Part shown: piece by piece, positions 31,245 to 41,352 of the stretch
Layout: each line of letters opens with the position of its first letter
How positions within the stretch are numbered: the stretch's first letter is position 1
NCBI GenBank assembly: GCA_030407315.1
Contig: JALQPE010003096.1
Span: 1 to 41,769 of the forward strand
Direction of reading: 5' to 3'
DNA from: Asparagopsis taxiformis
Taxonomy: Eukaryota > Rhodophyta > Florideophyceae > Bonnemaisoniales > Bonnemaisoniaceae
Length of the DNA stretch: 41,769 bases
Notes under the pieces: generated by a model
What the model saw: only the letters and a program-made list of their open reading frames with translations
Databases searched by the model: none
Told to the model about the DNA's origin: nothing
Position numbers and translations under genes: made by a program

Positions 31245-32050
31245 AGACCGTAGTCTTTAGCACGTAGCTTTCGTAACGTAAAAGAGCTCAACCTCGTTGG
31301 TTGTCGTTATGCTCGTAGCAACTTCTAGGTCGAGAGACCAGTGTGGAACAACGTTAGTTCTAGATAGCTGGTACGAGCTACGGACACGCTGTCCTTACGA
31401 AACGAAACGAGCAGTCCACCCGCTGGTGTTTGACTGTATTGTTAGAACGGTAGAAGGTAGAGTGGTTAGCGAGTAGACACGAGCGTCACGACGCAACAAT
31501 CCACGCGAGGATTACGTTAGCGAACGAGGTGGTACGTCACCGGAGGCGCTCTCAACCAAGCCCGGAGGCACTACACGCAATCAGCCTTACGTGCGGCGAT
31601 GGGTAGGGAGTACGCAGCTCGACGGAGACGAAGCCTCGCTAGGCAAAACGTAAACGTAAAACGTAGAAGTCAGTCGTAGACTAGAGCCGTTGCTCGATCG
31701 TTGTCTTGTCCCCTTTCCCTCCCGGCACGATGCCAATACCTGTATGGCCACGATGGCATCGCTTTACAGTGTAAACACTGCTCGTAACGTCCCCGAATGG
31801 GAAAGGACCTTGTGGGTGACACGTAGGGACCCGTTGGTCCGTTGGCCGTTGCCAATACGTTCGTTGCACACGTGTTCCGGTTGCGCGCGCGCATGCGCCA
31901 GCAATGTTCGTGCATTGCTGTCGCCGGTCGTGTCCGCCGAAATTCGAATTCCGCGGAAAACGTAAATATTTGCGATTTCGGACTCGCCACGTATACTACA
32001 CAGCCCCACCCGCACACGTGGACGTCCCGGCCACGCGAGGCCCGTCAGGA
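31245..32050 (-). mobile_element. Probable 5' LTR and leader of the Ty3-like retroelement
   Basis: The GC- and CpG-rich composition of gag continues upstream and stops abruptly near 32045-32060, where A/T-rich sequence begins. A TG start for the LTR could be the TGACGG on the - strand near 32047. I could not fix the LTR 3' end or primer-binding site, because the 3' LTR is outside the window. Short reading frames here are not supported as genes. Confidence 0.5.
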
Positions 32051-32493
32051 CGCGCCTAGGTATATTTCATTCAGGGAGTATGCGTTAGAATGTTGGATTG
32101 ATGGATTTTCAAATTTTTGTGGCAGAAGAAAATTATTCAATGCGGCTTTGATTTGGACAAAATCGTAATTCCTAATTTTTTCGATATTCTGGACGAGATT
32201 CGCTTTGCGGGGAGGCACTGATCAGAATTCACTAGATAATTTTTTTTCTGCGGCAGAATTGATTGCAGACGAGGTCTTCGACTACCATGCCTTTGCTCTA
32301 CTCTACGAGCTGTGCGACACTGAGCTGAAGCTAAAAAATGTGCCATGTCCCTACCACTTGGCCTGTAGTACCAGCACTTTGCCAATGTGTTCTCGACTCG
32401 GTCGGGAGAAGAGAAGTGGTAATTCAACGTATTATGCGCTTATTCGCAGCAGAGGTTAATCACAACAGTTCTGTATTTACCTGAGCTACTAGA
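32051..32493 (+). other. Spacer with a possible gene fragment (32205-32459)
   Basis: An 84-residue + strand frame has a protein-like stretch (AAELIADEVFDYHAFALLYE) but no recognisable domain, and it is bounded by stops. It may be a remnant of a gene cut by the retroelement. Otherwise nothing is seen between the LTR edge and the 3' end of the RecQ-like gene. Confidence 0.25.
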
Positions 32494-35400
32494 CTAGGCT
32501 GGAGAATTCTTTAAACTGAAAAAGACCTTCACAACATCCATCAGATTCAGAGAGCCGTTTGTTGAGGTAGAGGTTGCCCAGTCTAACAATTCTTTAGCGG
32601 CATTGACGTGTTTTCCCGGAGCTTGGGAAATAACAGAAGGCCAGCAAATGTACCCAGGTTCGGCATGCTCGAGATCATTGCGACTGGAAGATCTTGAAGC
32701 TAGCAGGAAACAGAGATGAAGGGACGCCAAAATCGGACATCGCTTTCTCGATCCGAACTCTCCGTCCCTATGAAGCGGCTCACCCTTGAACTCATTCATG
32801 CGACATGCGTAGCAGAGAAAACGAATACCCAATGAAATTTTGTGGGATTCTATAGCGGATGAGCTTAGAGCGGGACATTTTGCTGCGTCATGTCCTGGGA
32901 GAAGGCATCGGAAGCATCTGTTCTTCAGACAGGAATTTTTCGTATCATGCCATTCATTGTTTTCGACAATACACACTATACACTTTCCAGAAAGCTTGGA
33001 TATTCGCTGATGAAATTCATGTATCTGTGCTGTAACCTTTCTTGATGTTGCAGAACAGAATGAAATGTCTCTCGAAACCGTGCTTCCAAGTATTTCTCCG
33101 GTGTTCTTGGCTCTGGTAGCATTCTTAGTTTCAGCTTGTATTTTGAGAGGGGCTCTTCCACATTTCTCTCCATGAATCTGGGAGCCTGATTTTGTCTTGT
33201 ATTCTCGAATTGGACAGTCTGAAGGTAATCGAAGCGTATCATGCTCAGTGGTAGGAAATGTAAACTTACATACATCGCACCAAACCGAAGAATCATCCGA
33301 AAGAACTGCACATATATCTGATGAAGATCCATCTACTGCCGAATATAAAAGCTGTCGACGGCATTGAACCGATTGTTCAGCCCATGACACAAAATGGCCA
33401 CCATAGTTGGCATGGCCATTAATTTCATCTTTCCCGAAGGAAGCCCACGTCGGTTTCAAGACTGTATGGAAATACTTCGCGTTGAATATCACAAGACATG
33501 TAGCTGGAGACCCACTTCTCCCTGCCCTACCACTTTCTTGAGCATATTCAACCAGAGAGCGGGATCCCCCAACATGAATTACTGTGCGAACATGCGGAGA
33601 ATCTATTCCAGTTCCGAAACCAGAAGTACAAAACACAATCATTACTGCCCTCCCCTCATGTTGGTAATTGAACCATCTCTTCATGACTTCACTTCTTTCC
33701 TCTGCACTCATTCCAGAATGGTACCGAAGCCCAATAGTGAAAGCGGGAAGTGCCGAATTCTCGAGCCACGCCTCGTGAAGAAAGTCTGCAACTGCATGCG
33801 TACCACAGTAGACAATTATCTGTGAGAGCACAGCCGAATCTGTAGATTCCGCAGCTTTCTCAAATAATCTCTCAGTCTCTTCAGTGAGGACAGAAATTGA
33901 TTTAGCCATCATTGTATTGTATATGCGTTTGAATGGCAAAGTCTCACACCGCACGACTTGGAATGATAGGTTGTTTCGAGCAGTGGAGGTTCTTACAGTT
34001 TTTGCAAAAGGAGCTCCGTGAGCAAGCTTCACAGCTTGCTCCATTTCGGGTGGAACAGTAGCGCTCATCATAATGCAAGGAACTGAAACATTGCTTGCAA
34101 CAGGCCTTAGACAATGCCTCAATTCCAACATTGCTTCCCGAAAAGTAGACCACTGGACGGTGAGATGTGCCTCGTCGACAACAATTCGGCTTAGCCGTTT
34201 CTGGGAGACCAAATATGTAACGAGATCTTGATAGTCTGTTGTCAACACATGCTCAGCAGATATAATAATCAAACCTCCAATTCCGCTTCTACTCTTTGCC
34301 CTTCCTCTTTGACCCCAGGTGAGAACCTCCATTCGATTTTTTGCCATATTTGTGCATCTCCTAACCATATCTTGAACTAGTGCAACCAGAGGAAGGACAA
34401 CAATAGTGAACGGCTGGACGAGATTCAGCTGCCCGGGACACAGCATGGGTGCCGTTTGTTCTATGAAACTCGGTAGGATGAAGAGATAAGACTTCCCTGA
34501 TCCTGTCGGCATAATAATGAGGATGTCATCTTCCCGATCAAGGACTGCGATAGTCGTGTACAGCTGCAGAGGACTTCTGAAGCGGCCATTGGGGTCTCCA
34601 GATAAATCTCGAATTTTTTGAACCATTTGATAAATGAAGGCTATGTCTTTATGCGAGACAGGATATGCATTGAGGTTGTCACTCTCCACACCGCGAATTC
34701 TCTTTGAGAATCTAACGAGATCATCCTTCACTTCTTCGACAAAGGTTTCCATCTCTTTCTCCAAACTCAATCGTAACTCGGAAAAAGTTTCGGCAATAAG
34801 TTTCGTAGAGTGTTGGACTGGAGCTCGCGAATTCCCAACTACATCTCCTGGGTTTGGTTGTTCTGAAATGCAATCAGGGGGAGGTCTGTTGAGGATGAAC
34901 GACGCCCATTGTAGTGATGCTGCACGGAATTCTGTAACTTTTTCCAGCTGAACACCAATGGGGAAGCAACTTGAGCGGGCATAAAACTTTTCGGCAGTTG
35001 CATGGGTATGTCCTGATTGCTCATCCAAGGGGAAAAACAACTCCACATCATCCCTTTGTACGTCTTTTTCTTCTTCCATAGCCATGAATAAGACACTGTG
35101 GTGCTGCTTCTCAACGTAGCGACGAACTATTCCTGCTTGCCAATGTCGATAAGTTTGAAAAGTGATCTTAACACCTTGCTCTTGAAGAATGGAATTGAAA
35201 ATGACCCGAAGTTTATCAGCCTTGAGTGGTTTGTTGTCTTCAGCGAACAAATGTATATTATGAGCAGTGGTGCAAACAAGTTGATTGACTTTTCCTATTA
35301 CGAAACATTCCCAGGGACGAACGCATGAGAAATACAGGATCCAGAGGGTAGCAAGCTGACCAGATACTACCCGCACGATCGGTTTCTGCCATCCTCGCAA

Positions 35401-36213
35401 AGATTCGCTCTTCCCATAGTCACAAATGAAATAGAGCTCACCTTGACTGATGAAAACATTCCGGAACTTGGTGGAACTGTTTTGGAATGTATATGTTTCA
35501 ATCTCAGAGGCTCTCGCCGTGCCGCCAGAAAGAATATGTGTCAAGACGAACAAGACCTTTTTTAGCTTGTAGACTGCCTGTAACCATTTCTGAGCAGCAC
35601 AGTTTCGGAGCTTCCACTGTTCCGTATCATTACCGGTCATTTGACCTATTGGCACAGAATCATCATGATCAGTTCGGGTAAACCACTGATGGCAAAGTAC
35701 CGCATTTGAAATTATATGATCTGGTAGCAAAGCTGCCATTTCATCCGCCCATTTTCTAGATCCTGATAGTTGGAGGAACGAGAAACCCTCTGCGGCATTT
35801 GTGAAATCATCAATGAGATTGGCCAAGAGTGTATCATAGTTTGCTGGCACGGTTGCGTTATGTAGAACTGGACCATGAAGCATATTATCAGCCTCTGTCA
35901 AAAGGCTCTCAGCTGCCTTCCGAATATCGTCTACTGATATCTCACTTCCGTTCACAATGGCACATTGCTTATGACGGACGCAATCTATGAAATTTGTCTG
36001 TGGGCGTGAATGCGTATTAATTGACTGGCACTCCGTGAGAAGCCAGCGAGCTAGAGAAAATGAAGTATTCTGAGAGACATTGAAAACTGCAGAAACGTCT
36101 AGCGCAGCCCCAGGCTTCTGGAAGGTTGGGAAAATCTCGTCCCGTTTCAACTCAACCATTCCACACATGGAACAGAAATAAACATATGCAGCGAGGAATG
36201 GAGACAATTCCAT
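32494..36213 (-). CDS. RecQ-like helicase of telomere-linked type, main frame (1,239 residues)
   Basis: This is an ATP-dependent 3'-5' DNA helicase of the RecQ family. Motifs in order: MPTGSGKS (residues 568-575, Walker A), VLPLVALVQDM (Ia), DEAH (680-683), MSATVP (716-721), IIVYCGTH (IV), FGTGIDSPHVRTVIH (V) and QESGRAGR (892-899, motif VI). A C-terminal CX2CX4HX4C zinc knuckle starts at residue 1100. Before the helicase, residues about 205-370 carry GGTARASEI and TYRHWQAGIVRRY, resembling the arginine boxes of tyrosine recombinases; this pre-helicase region is typical of fungal telomere-linked helicases. The first ATG is probably not the true start: the protein seems to continue upstream in another frame at 36147-37553. 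It is normally subtelomeric, but no telomeric repeat is visible here. Confidence 0.85.
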   Translation of the reverse strand: MELSPFLAAYVYFCSMCGMVELKRDEIFPTFQKPGAALDVSAVFNVSQNTSFSLARWLLTECQSINTHSRPQTNFIDCVRHKQCAIVNGSEISVDDIRKAAESLLTEADNMLHGPVLHNATVPANYDTLLANLIDDFTNAAEGFSFLQLSGSRKWADEMAALLPDHIISNAVLCHQWFTRTDHDDSVPIGQMTGNDTEQWKLRNCAAQKWLQAVYKLKKVLFVLTHILSGGTARASEIETYTFQNSSTKFRNVFISQGELYFICDYGKSESLRGWQKPIVRVVSGQLATLWILYFSCVRPWECFVIGKVNQLVCTTAHNIHLFAEDNKPLKADKLRVIFNSILQEQGVKITFQTYRHWQAGIVRRYVEKQHHSVLFMAMEEEKDVQRDDVELFFPLDEQSGHTHATAEKFYARSSCFPIGVQLEKVTEFRAASLQWASFILNRPPPDCISEQPNPGDVVGNSRAPVQHSTKLIAETFSELRLSLEKEMETFVEEVKDDLVRFSKRIRGVESDNLNAYPVSHKDIAFIYQMVQKIRDLSGDPNGRFRSPLQLYTTIAVLDREDDILIIMPTGSGKSYLFILPSFIEQTAPMLCPGQLNLVQPFTIVVLPLVALVQDMVRRCTNMAKNRMEVLTWGQRGRAKSRSGIGGLIIISAEHVLTTDYQDLVTYLVSQKRLSRIVVDEAHLTVQWSTFREAMLELRHCLRPVASNVSVPCIMMSATVPPEMEQAVKLAHGAPFAKTVRTSTARNNLSFQVVRCETLPFKRIYNTMMAKSISVLTEETERLFEKAAESTDSAVLSQIIVYCGTHAVADFLHEAWLENSALPAFTIGLRYHSGMSAEERSEVMKRWFNYQHEGRAVMIVFCTSGFGTGIDSPHVRTVIHVGGSRSLVEYAQESGRAGRSGSPATCLVIFNAKYFHTVLKPTWASFGKDEINGHANYGGHFVSWAEQSVQCRRQLLYSAVDGSSSDICAVLSDDSSVWCDVCKFTFPTTEHDTLRLPSDCPIREYKTKSGSQIHGEKCGRAPLKIQAETKNATRAKNTGEILGSTVSRDISFCSATSRKVTAQIHEFHQRISKLSGKCIVCIVENNEWHDTKNSCLKNRCFRCLLPGHDAAKCPALSSSAIESHKISLGIRFLCYACRMNEFKGEPLHRDGEFGSRKRCPILASLHLCFLLASRSSSRNDLEHAEPGYICWPSVISQAPGKHVNAAKELLDWATSTSTNGSLNLMDVVKVFFSLKNSPA

Positions 36214-37553
36214 AGATCTTTTGAACCGACGACCTGTAGTAGTAGTCTTCTTCTCAGGGGTGAGTCTTCTGCTACCGAAAATGTCGCAATAAACTGATGA
36301 ATTACAAGAGAAGTAGATGAAGTGGTAGATTTGGATATTTCATCATTGGAATCCTTGCTAAGGTTGACCATCAACAGACTACAAAGCAGCTCATGCAAAG
36401 CGTTGTCCTTCGCGCTCCATACTCGATCACTATTGACTGTATCCGTGCTCTGATCCATCTTCTGACGCTTCGAAGCTGGTGCACTTTCAGGGAGGCCTTC
36501 AAGCTGCTGAACATAGTGTGCAACGCGATGCTCCACAAAGGCAGGCAATGCAAAGTTTCTGAAGCCCACATCTGGGACACTTTCTAATGATCGCTTCTTA
36601 TCATTCTTGTAGAGTCTTGTAGTGAAGCAAACCAGACGAGCGATGTGGTCGGCGTATGTGCGAGCTGAAGATTCCTTAGAGCATTTGTGGAACATCCGTG
36701 ATTGATGTCTTCCCGTTTGCTCTCTCGGAGCAACAATTCGGCGGAGGCTGGGAGCAGAATCACGATATACTTCATTGAAAAGGTGAGTAGCGTACCTTCT
36801 GAGATGGTTTCGAATAGAGTTTTCGATCGCGTCCTCAGACTCGGAACGCGGTTTATCTGTCAACTGAATTGGTACGTCTTGGATATTACGGAAGCCCATA
36901 TTGGCCAACATTACGTCAAATGGGCATCTATGGAGTAAGAATGACTTTTGTCCCTCACTGTCTTGCAGAGGCAGTGAAAACCCTTTTTGAACGGCATGCA
37001 CTTCAGCATCATGGGTGCCCCTTCCGAATTGAATCTGAGAGTGAATAGCGGAAACAAGATCAACAGTAGTGGGGGCAGAAGGGGAGGGCCGGCTGCCTTG
37101 GATCCCCGGCGCATTGTAGCGCTCTTGCTCGGTATCAGGAGAGCATTTCATCTTAGTTCTGTTGGTCTCATCTTGTCGGAGTGAAGACTGGTGACCCGCA
37201 ATACGAAGAGAAACAACAGGAAAGAATTTCTGGAACCGGCCTCGACCAATAGTTTGAAGCAACTTTTCTGGACATTTTCCAGCCTTGATGAGCGCTTCCT
37301 TGATTGGTATGTCATGTTCCTTGATAAGGTGCTTCTGGAGGATGGGGATCTCAATTGAACAGAATGAGCAACAGAAACATTGAAATCCGTTGTGAACACG
37401 GACATGTGGTATGGGATTTAAGCCATGATGTAGACTAGAGAGAGACTCAGGAGCATTTCGGTACATATCATGCATTGGCGTTGAAAAAGTACCACCAACA
37501 CATTTCGGAAGGGTTGAGTCGTTCGCCGAATCAATGCCAGAGTGACACCCCAT
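36147..37553 (-). CDS. N-terminal part of the RecQ-like protein with C2H2 finger (frameshifted from the main frame)
   Basis: The 468-residue frame includes a zinc finger with C62, C65, H75 and H80 (QCFCCSFC...HLIKEH). It resembles the C2H2 (DUF3505-like) modules found at the N-terminus of fungal telomere-linked RecQ proteins. It overlaps the helicase frame by 67 bases in a different frame. In the overlap a run of AGA and CTA triplets is a likely slip site. Either one base is lost or gained in the genome or assembly, or the gene is decaying. No plausible intron resolves it. The ATG at its start is probably not used, since the preceding frame at 37418-37963 supplies the first finger. Confidence 0.6.
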   Translation of the reverse strand: MGCHSGIDSANDSTLPKCVGGTFSTPMHDMYRNAPESLSSLHHGLNPIPHVRVHNGFQCFCCSFCSIEIPILQKHLIKEHDIPIKEALIKAGKCPEKLLQTIGRGRFQKFFPVVSLRIAGHQSSLRQDETNRTKMKCSPDTEQERYNAPGIQGSRPSPSAPTTVDLVSAIHSQIQFGRGTHDAEVHAVQKGFSLPLQDSEGQKSFLLHRCPFDVMLANMGFRNIQDVPIQLTDKPRSESEDAIENSIRNHLRRYATHLFNEVYRDSAPSLRRIVAPREQTGRHQSRMFHKCSKESSARTYADHIARLVCFTTRLYKNDKKRSLESVPDVGFRNFALPAFVEHRVAHYVQQLEGLPESAPASKRQKMDQSTDTVNSDRVWSAKDNALHELLCSLLMVNLSKDSNDEISKSTTSSTSLVIHQFIATFSVAEDSPLRRRLLLQVVGSKDLWNCLHSSLHMFISVPCVEWLS

Positions 37554-37963
37554 TTTTTCATTTCCCGGATGATAGACTGAACTAAGAAACTCTTGGACGA
37601 TGCAGTCACTGTCGTTACATGTATCGGTAGTTTATGGGCTCCATCATGAGTACTCAGGTGTGCTGCCAGTGATTTGGCGCTGCGAAATGCCGCTCCGTGA
37701 TGAGTGCACACCAACAAACCACTGTGAGAATCATATTTGATACCCGCTTGAGATATTAGGTCCAGTTCTGCCTCCATGCTTGACTCGGATCGCTTTTCTG
37801 GGAGATTTGATGCCATCAATGCTTGATTAGTCTGACGGAGAGAGCATATGTAATGAAAGCTAGAACTCGAATGAATCTTCTCATGGAAGAGCCGGTGCCT
37901 CATTTTCCCTCTTTGAGCAAAGACAGCCAAATTGAGATTCAGGTTTTTCGGTTCGCATATCAA
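37418..37963 (-). CDS. Start of the RecQ-like protein with first zinc-binding module (frameshifted)
   Basis: The likely start is ATG at 37816 (ASNLPEKRSE follows) or ATG at 37963. The segment GIKYDSHSGLLVCTHHGAAF...HLSTHD matches the first half-finger of DUF3505-like modules. The frame leaves the real protein at a run of six A near 37555. One extra A there would make it continuous with the 36147-37553 frame, so a homopolymer deletion or sequencing error is likely. Residues after that point (LALIRRTTQPF...) are out of frame. Confidence 0.55.
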   Translation of the reverse strand: MICEPKNLNLNLAVFAQRGKMRHRLFHEKIHSSSSFHYICSLRQTNQALMASNLPEKRSESSMEAELDLISQAGIKYDSHSGLLVCTHHGAAFRSAKSLAAHLSTHDGAHKLPIHVTTVTASSKSFLVQSIIREMKKWGVTLALIRRTTQPFRNVLVVLFQRQCMICTEMLLSLSLVYIMA

Positions 37964-39390
37964 TGATCAAAGAGGCAGCCGAAAGGAAACTGTACTCCAT
38001 GATGCAAAGCAGTTCCTCTGCAGTTCGCAGTAAGCAGTTGCTTTGCCTCACTAGTGAGGTCAAGTGATCCAGGGGGATGTATATGAGATCAAACGCTCCA
38101 TCCTAGGCTGATGTGGCAGCACGGGTAAATCGGTACATAGGTAATTCCAAATACACCTACACAGGAGTTTGCATGAGACTAAGAACCCCGGGGGGGGGGG
38201 AGTGGCCGTCGTGATTGTATGTGTCGTCATCAAAGTTCAGACATTTTCTTACTCATTGGAAATAATTCGAGCCTTTCTCCCGGTGTGGCTACAGGAATAC
38301 CAGCCCATTCCCTGAATTTATTCATTTCAAAACGAAAATAATATTTGACCGATTTCTAGCGCCTCCTTTTAAATCCAGAATGTACGTTTGAGGAAAAGTC
38401 ATAAAGTTTTGGTGTATTGAGCTTCTTTTCCTATGCTCGGACGGAATGAGCTGAAAAAATCATGGAAACGAGGGGCTTTGGGGCAAAGCGGATGGAAGCC
38501 TGACTGGGAGAATAACGAATACTAACTTTCTATAAATAAATCTACTTCAAAATAAGTCCAGTCTGTCAGGAGTGAGTAAGTCCAAATGACTGTCTGACAA
38601 GTCCGACACCGGACTTTCACTGTGGGAATATTGCCTCGCCGTGTTGAGGGCTGAAGGATCCCCGTCAGTAAGTAGGATAGTTTTATAGTAGAAAGCCAAC
38701 TATGCTTTCTGGCCACGCGCACATACATGCGCAAGTGTGCACCGCAGTATACCAAGTTCTACTCCACCAATGTAGTGAAGCACACATGGGAAGCATAGTG
38801 TACTAATTGCTTTTCCTGTATACTTTCGCACGGGAAACATACAGTAGGATACAGTAGTGCAGCACCAGCAGCGTCACCAAGCTGTGATTATGCGGTACAC
38901 GAACATTGTTCCGGTATCAATGGATTTGTGTCAACTATGCTATTTCAGAAAGGAAGCTACAGTGATATGGTATACCACGCATACAGCTGAGCCTCCCCTA
39001 TGAGTACTCAAAAGTCTTTAAGAGTACGTAGTTTACAAGAATTTCGTACGCGCATCATATTTACGCTCTACGAAGGTTTCATTTACAAACAGTATTAGTC
39101 ATGCTTGAGATTATGATCAGGAAGTGCATACAGAGCTGTGGAGTAAAATATATCCGTGGCTTTACTTCTCTTCGAAAAAATCCCAGAAAATCGGTCCATA
39201 CAAAAATCCCTGCCCTGATTTTATTTCTCGGCGTTAACGAGTCTGGTCTGGGCAGTATGAATTCTGAGCGGGCTAAACCTGCAACGATCTTATTGGATCC
39301 TCATGTTGGCCCGCGACAGACATCCCGAACACGTTGATGTGTGCACAACTAATGACGCTGTGTTTGTAAGTCCGACGAGTCAGATAACAA
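37964..39390. other. Intergenic region upstream of the RecQ-like gene
   Basis: It contains the presumed promoter side of the RecQ-like gene, an 11-G run at 38190-38200, and recurring AAGTCCGAC motifs (near 38605, 39368 and 39391). The short + strand frame at 39101-39337 has no recognisable domain and is not called. Confidence 0.4.
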
Positions 39391-39836
39391 GTCCGACGTC
39401 GTACCTACAGCCGGCCATGGTGTGATTGGTGCTTGAAGTCTGCACTGCTCAGCTGTCCAGTGCCACTGCGACACATGTACTGTGGCATTCACAGCACACC
39501 ATGCATTGGCAATGCTCTGAGTACACGTGCGGTGCTGCAGCCACGGTAGTATACGTAGCGGATTAGCAGTAGCCTACAGGCTGGCACAAGTTATCCAAGC
39601 GCCCACTCTGACGCACGTGTACAACGTATTACATGAACCATGGACAACTGCGTCATGTATGCAGCCATGTTCCGAGCATACGTGTGCCACGTGCACGCCT
39701 CATCCACAGTCATGCATGTGCGTTGTGTACAGCACAATGTACCTCCATTCTGACCTCTTTTCAGCTGGGGACTCATACTCGACCTCTTATCTACACAATA
39801 TCTCTGCAAATATATCTCAAAAAGATCCACCCCTGC
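39391..39836 (+). repeat. Diverged ~450-bp direct repeat, unit 1
   Basis: It aligns end to end with 40893-41352; shared blocks include ACGTGTACAACGTA-like, GTAGCCTACAGGCTGGCACA, CATGCATGTGCGTTGTGTAC and CTCAAAAAGATCCACCCCT. By eye the identity is roughly four bases in five. Both units begin near a GTCCGACGTCG sequence. Many CACGTG/ACGTGT steps occur. No LTR-like TG...CA ends. Confidence 0.75.
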
Positions 39837-40892
39837 GATCCCTCTCCAACGGGACCGCGGCCACCAGCATCTCTTCCGGAGGAGGACGTTTCGGACAGGA
39901 CGAGCAAACAACACAACGAAATCACGTAACCATGGAAGGGTTGCAATGAGTCACCTTCAGCTAGATAGAGGCAGCGTCCAGGATTTACTGTCCCAAAGCC
40001 CCCAAATCAATTTTTATAGTGGTAGAAACCAACCCACTGCTCCCGGAAGCGCTTCAAGCATTAGGACGGTGCGGAGGCAGCATGGGATGATCAGTCCCCA
40101 CCACCTCCTCAATTATATAAAAAGAGGATTTCGAATTTTTGGCAAGACTCGAACTCAAGTTCTCCAAATCATATGTTTTATATTATCCAACTGAGCCAGA
40201 TGTGCAAGCTCGCTATTGATGGCACCTCTTTACCCGTACTTGATACTCCGCTCCGAAACTTTTACTAGGTATGTTACATACACAGACGAGTGACAGGGCT
40301 CGGTCTGGTCTCCGCTACACTGTAAGCTATCAGATATCAACGTGTACGCGTGTATCTACTGTACACGTGTACATATTGAGTATAGTATGTCTACCATGCT
40401 TTTCTCTTCCCTGCTCTATCCCCTAATAGTATGTCGTAGCGGGATCAAGTCTGATCCCTTGCAATGGCCTATACCTATTCCGATTTGAGAAATGCGCCAG
40501 AAAGACTTTATTACAGGGCCAAATACTCTATTAAAAAAATTTTACAATTTTTGAAATCGCAGTAGAAAACGCTTGAAAGGTATAATCTTGAATTGTATGT
40601 GATTTCGTGCTGTTTGACGAAGAACAGTCCGATGGGATGATGTAGCGAGATAAGAGAAGAGACCGAAATGAGTTGTTTTTGGAGGGTAGTAGGCTAGTAC
40701 GCACCTGTCAGTCTACTTCTTATTATATTCCTCGACGTTTTCAAGTCCAATCACCACAGCTACAGTTCCCACCGGGCGCCAGATTTGGCACGGGTCCCAT
40801 TGGTTGCAGCGTCTGGCCCGGTCCATCAGCCAGCTCCGCGCCGTGGTATGAGAAATATTACGCCGTTCGGCTGTAAGTCCGACAACCCCAAC
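39837..40892. other. Spacer between the direct repeats
   Basis: No protein gene is supported. It contains the tRNA-like unit at 40119-40209 and ends with a GTAAGTCCGAC motif and an imperfect GTCCGAC/GTCGGAC inverted pair at 40870-40915. Confidence 0.4.
40119..40209 (-). tRNA. tRNA-like Pol III unit, degenerate (tRNA pseudogene or SINE head)
   Basis: On the - strand TGGCTCAGTTGG matches an A box and GAGTTCGAGTC a B box about 45 bases further on. A CTTTTT tract downstream (40119-40124 in + coordinates) is a typical Pol III stop. The D-arm and acceptor stem do not pair properly and I could not assign an anticodon, so this is not a functional tRNA by eye. Confidence 0.4.
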
Positions 40893-41352
40893 CAGAATTC
40901 CGACGTCGGACTTACCGTCCAGCGCCCTCTCATTGGTGCTTCAAGTCGCCACCTCTGCACAACGTGTACATGCTCCCGCTAGCTCTCCAGTGCCACTCCC
41001 ACACGTGTACTGTTGCAGTCACAGCACAATGCTCCGAGTACACGTGTGGTACTGCGGCCACGGTAGTACATGTCGCGGATTAGCTGTAGCCTACAGGCTG
41101 GCACACATGTCCAGGCGCCCACTCTGAAGCACGTGTGCAACGTAGTACATGAACCATAGACAACTGCGCGATGTACACAGCCAATGTTCCGAGCACACGC
41201 ATGCCATGTCAACACCTCATCCACAGTTCATGCATGTGCGTTGTGTACAGAACAATGTACCTCTACTCCGACCTCTTTTCTGTAAGGGACTCATACTCGA
41301 CCTCTGATCTAAACAATATCTCTGCAAATAGATCTCAAAAAGATCCACCCCT
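40893..41352 (+). repeat. Diverged ~450-bp direct repeat, unit 2
   Basis: Second copy of 39391-39836, same strand. Small gaps relative to unit 1 occur near its start. Confidence 0.75.

Noticed and set aside
39391..41352. LTR pair of a short retroelement
   Set aside because: The repeats lack TG...CA ends, no primer-binding site or polypurine tract was recognised, and they differ too much for a young LTR pair.
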